Source: Peptococcaceae bacterium (lineage in GTDB: Bacteria; Bacillota; Desulfitobacteriia; Desulfitobacteriales; Syntrophobotulaceae). From it: 6,274 nucleotides of DNA. Shown piece by piece: positions 4,808 to 6,274 of the stretch. The notes beneath the pieces were generated by a model. That model saw only the letters and a list, made by a program, of their open reading frames with translations, made no database searches and had not been told where the DNA came from. Position 1 is the stretch's first letter, and the number at the start of each line of letters is the position of its first letter. The stretch lies in assembly GCA_012523535.1 (NCBI GenBank), contig JAAYII010000128.1:1-6274 (forward strand), in the 5' to 3' direction. The position numbers were made by a program, and so were the translations under genes.

Positions 4808-6274
4808 TTATAATTGTTTTGGGGCGAACTGTTCCAGTGGATAATCCTTCAACTGGGCGCGAGAGTTTAGACCTAACTTTTGAAGTACCCCTTTCATTTG
4901 TGTTTTAACAGTTTCGGATGAAACATACAGCGTTTCAGCAATTTCTCTGTTTGTCATTCCCTGTGCTGCTAACTGAGCCACTTGGTATTCGCGCTTTGTC
5001 AGATTATTTCCATAACCCCCGAAGTATCGTTTAATAATACTATCTTTTCCATTACGAAAAACTTTATTAAGTTTTATAATTTGTTCCAATTCAGCAATAT
5101 AATGCGGGTAAGAGGCTGAACGCAATTCTTTCGCAAAGTAGTCAAAATTTACGGCAAATGGAACATAAAGCTGATCCGGCATAGCCATTGATAGGGCAAT
5201 TCGAAGATGTTCCTCAGCAGAACGTCTCTGATGTAAAGCTGCATGGGCTGCTGCAGTTTGAATATGAAGATAAATAGCTGCAAGCAGATTAGAATAAGTA
5301 TTGGTGGTTTCAAGATATAGTTCAGACATACTGATTAATCGAGTATATTCTCTCTTTGAAAGCATAACTTGTCCATGGATCATATGTAAAGTTGAAAGTG
5401 CTGGGGCTAAAAGATGAGATTTGTTTAGTTCCCCGTTTCGAATCCAATCCGGTATCAAATCTGGTAACCCTAAAAGTGAATAAATCCAGGCTTTGGCGGC
5501 ATCAACGGTATGATAAAAAAGACGCGCTGAAGCTTCTGAAGCAGCAATACACATGCGTTCCATCAGTGACGAAATTAAGGGATAATCACCACGCATAAGC
5601 GCAATACGACAAGCAGTAAACAGTGCAATTATTAAAAATCCACGTTTCGGTCTCTGTTCACAGATATATAGTGCTTTATTCAGAGCAATTTCTGCCGAAT
5701 CCAATTCTCCCCGTAGAAATAGACTCTCTGCTTCAAGAATATATTCCTCTCCAATATCTGATTCTCCCGTAACTTCTAAATAAAATGGAAGAACATTTTT
5801 GAAGTAATCAAGTGTCTCATCCAATTTGCCTACTTTACAATGAAAAAGACAAAGCAAGGAGGGCGAGCCGAAAGTTGCAGTATCACATACATTGAGCAAA
5901 CCCGATGGTCGAGACATCAGTTGAGTAGCACGATGAAAACGTTGAGATGCACTCTGCAGATTATTAAAATCGGCGCTGCCTAAAACCATTTCACATTCTC
6001 CTAAAATCTGATTCCGTTCTTCTGTTGAAAGCGATAAATCGTTTAAGATGGTTTCTGAAATCTCAGTGCAAATTAAACTAGCAAGATTTCGTTCTCCAAG
6101 CGTAAATAAACGCGTAGCACAGGATAAAGCAGCACGGGGGTATTTTATTCGTATATCCTGAGGGCATTCTTTCCAGTAACATAGCAATCTATCTTTGTTT
6201 CCAGAATCTACAGACGCACAACGATCTGCCTCTATTGCTTGCATAAGCCCTTCGTAGTCATGGGCATTATAAAA
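4808..6274 (-). CDS. MalT-like LuxR-family transcriptional regulator, C-terminal part (5' end outside window)
   Basis: The frame stays open to the right edge. The Met at 6244 is preceded in frame by FYNAHDYEGL, so it is internal and the gene is partial; 488 residues are visible. The last 65 or so residues are a LuxR/GerE helix-turn-helix: LTKREYQVAQLAAQG followed by TNREIA and a recognition helix with SSETVKTQMKGVLQKLG (about 5005-4870 on the - strand). The preceding 400 residues are helical and Leu/Ala-rich, with TPR-like segments such as LRGELDSAEIALNKAL and HQRRSAEEHLRIAL, resembling the sensor superhelix of MalT. Such proteins usually carry an N-terminal ATPase domain, which would lie beyond the window. 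It is convergent with dctM and may regulate the transporter, as is common for neighbours of this kind; the target is inference. No close functional assignment is possible. Confidence 0.88.
   Translation of the reverse strand, partial: FYNAHDYEGLMQAIEADRCASVDSGNKDRLLCYWKECPQDIRIKYPRAALSCATRLFTLGERNLASLICTEISETILNDLSLSTEERNQILGECEMVLGSADFNNLQSASQRFHRATQLMSRPSGLLNVCDTATFGSPSLLCLFHCKVGKLDETLDYFKNVLPFYLEVTGESDIGEEYILEAESLFLRGELDSAEIALNKALYICEQRPKRGFLIIALFTACRIALMRGDYPLISSLMERMCIAASEASARLFYHTVDAAKAWIYSLLGLPDLIPDWIRNGELNKSHLLAPALSTLHMIHGQVMLSKREYTRLISMSELYLETTNTYSNLLAAIYLHIQTAAAHAALHQRRSAEEHLRIALSMAMPDQLYVPFAVNFDYFAKELRSASYPHYIAELEQIIKLNKVFRNGKDSIIKRYFGGYGNNLTKREYQVAQLAAQGMTNREIAETLYVSSETVKTQMKGVLQKLGLNSRAQLKDYPLEQFAPKQL

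Noticed and set aside
6242..6244. ATG at 6244 as the start of the regulator gene.
   Set aside because: The frame is open upstream to the window edge, the residues before it read as coding sequence, and no ribosome binding site precedes it, so it is an internal Met.

Overview
The window looks like part of a low-GC, Gram-positive, probably anaerobic genome, most likely Clostridia or a relative. Supporting signs are AT-rich spacers, strong AGGAGG-type ribosome binding sites, a TTG start, a solute-binding protein with a lipoprotein signal instead of a free periplasmic one, and a large MalT-like LuxR regulator. The taxonomic placement is inference; no marker gene is present.

Positions 1-555 contain no convincing gene. 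They hold two rho-independent terminators on the + strand (67-128 and 247-283), an unexplained stretch between them that can form alternative pairings with the second terminator, and an AT-rich leader with a weak promoter candidate. Next comes a complete flavin reductase-like (DIM6/NTAB type) gene, 556-1236. A 337-base AT-rich gap follows. It carries a possible 44-codon small ORF (1425-1559) whose stop codon overlaps the ribosome binding site of the next gene, plus a hairpin with a U-run.

Positions 1574-4755 encode a complete three-gene TRAP transporter: dctP (lipoprotein receptor, 1574-2695), dctQ (small membrane subunit, TTG start, 2809-3321) and dctM (large membrane subunit, start best placed at 3430). 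A very stable hairpin (2723-2762) separates the receptor gene from the membrane genes and probably sets subunit ratios. From 4808 to the right edge, on the - strand and convergent with dctM, lies the C-terminal part of a large LuxR-family regulator. It has TPR-like repeats and a C-terminal HTH; its N-terminus lies beyond the window.

A plausible reading is a small uptake-and-response locus: the TRAP system imports a small organic compound, the FMN-binding protein acts on it or on a linked flavin pathway, and the regulator controls the set. The substrate cannot be read from the sequence. The receptor has Val instead of the usual substrate-carboxylate-binding Arg, so a standard C4-dicarboxylate should not be assumed. 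I see no mobile element, CRISPR array, tRNA or rRNA, and no clearly new multi-gene system. The most unusual items are the receptor substitution, the structured leader near the left edge, the small ORF and hairpin before dctP, and the dctP-dctQ hairpin.
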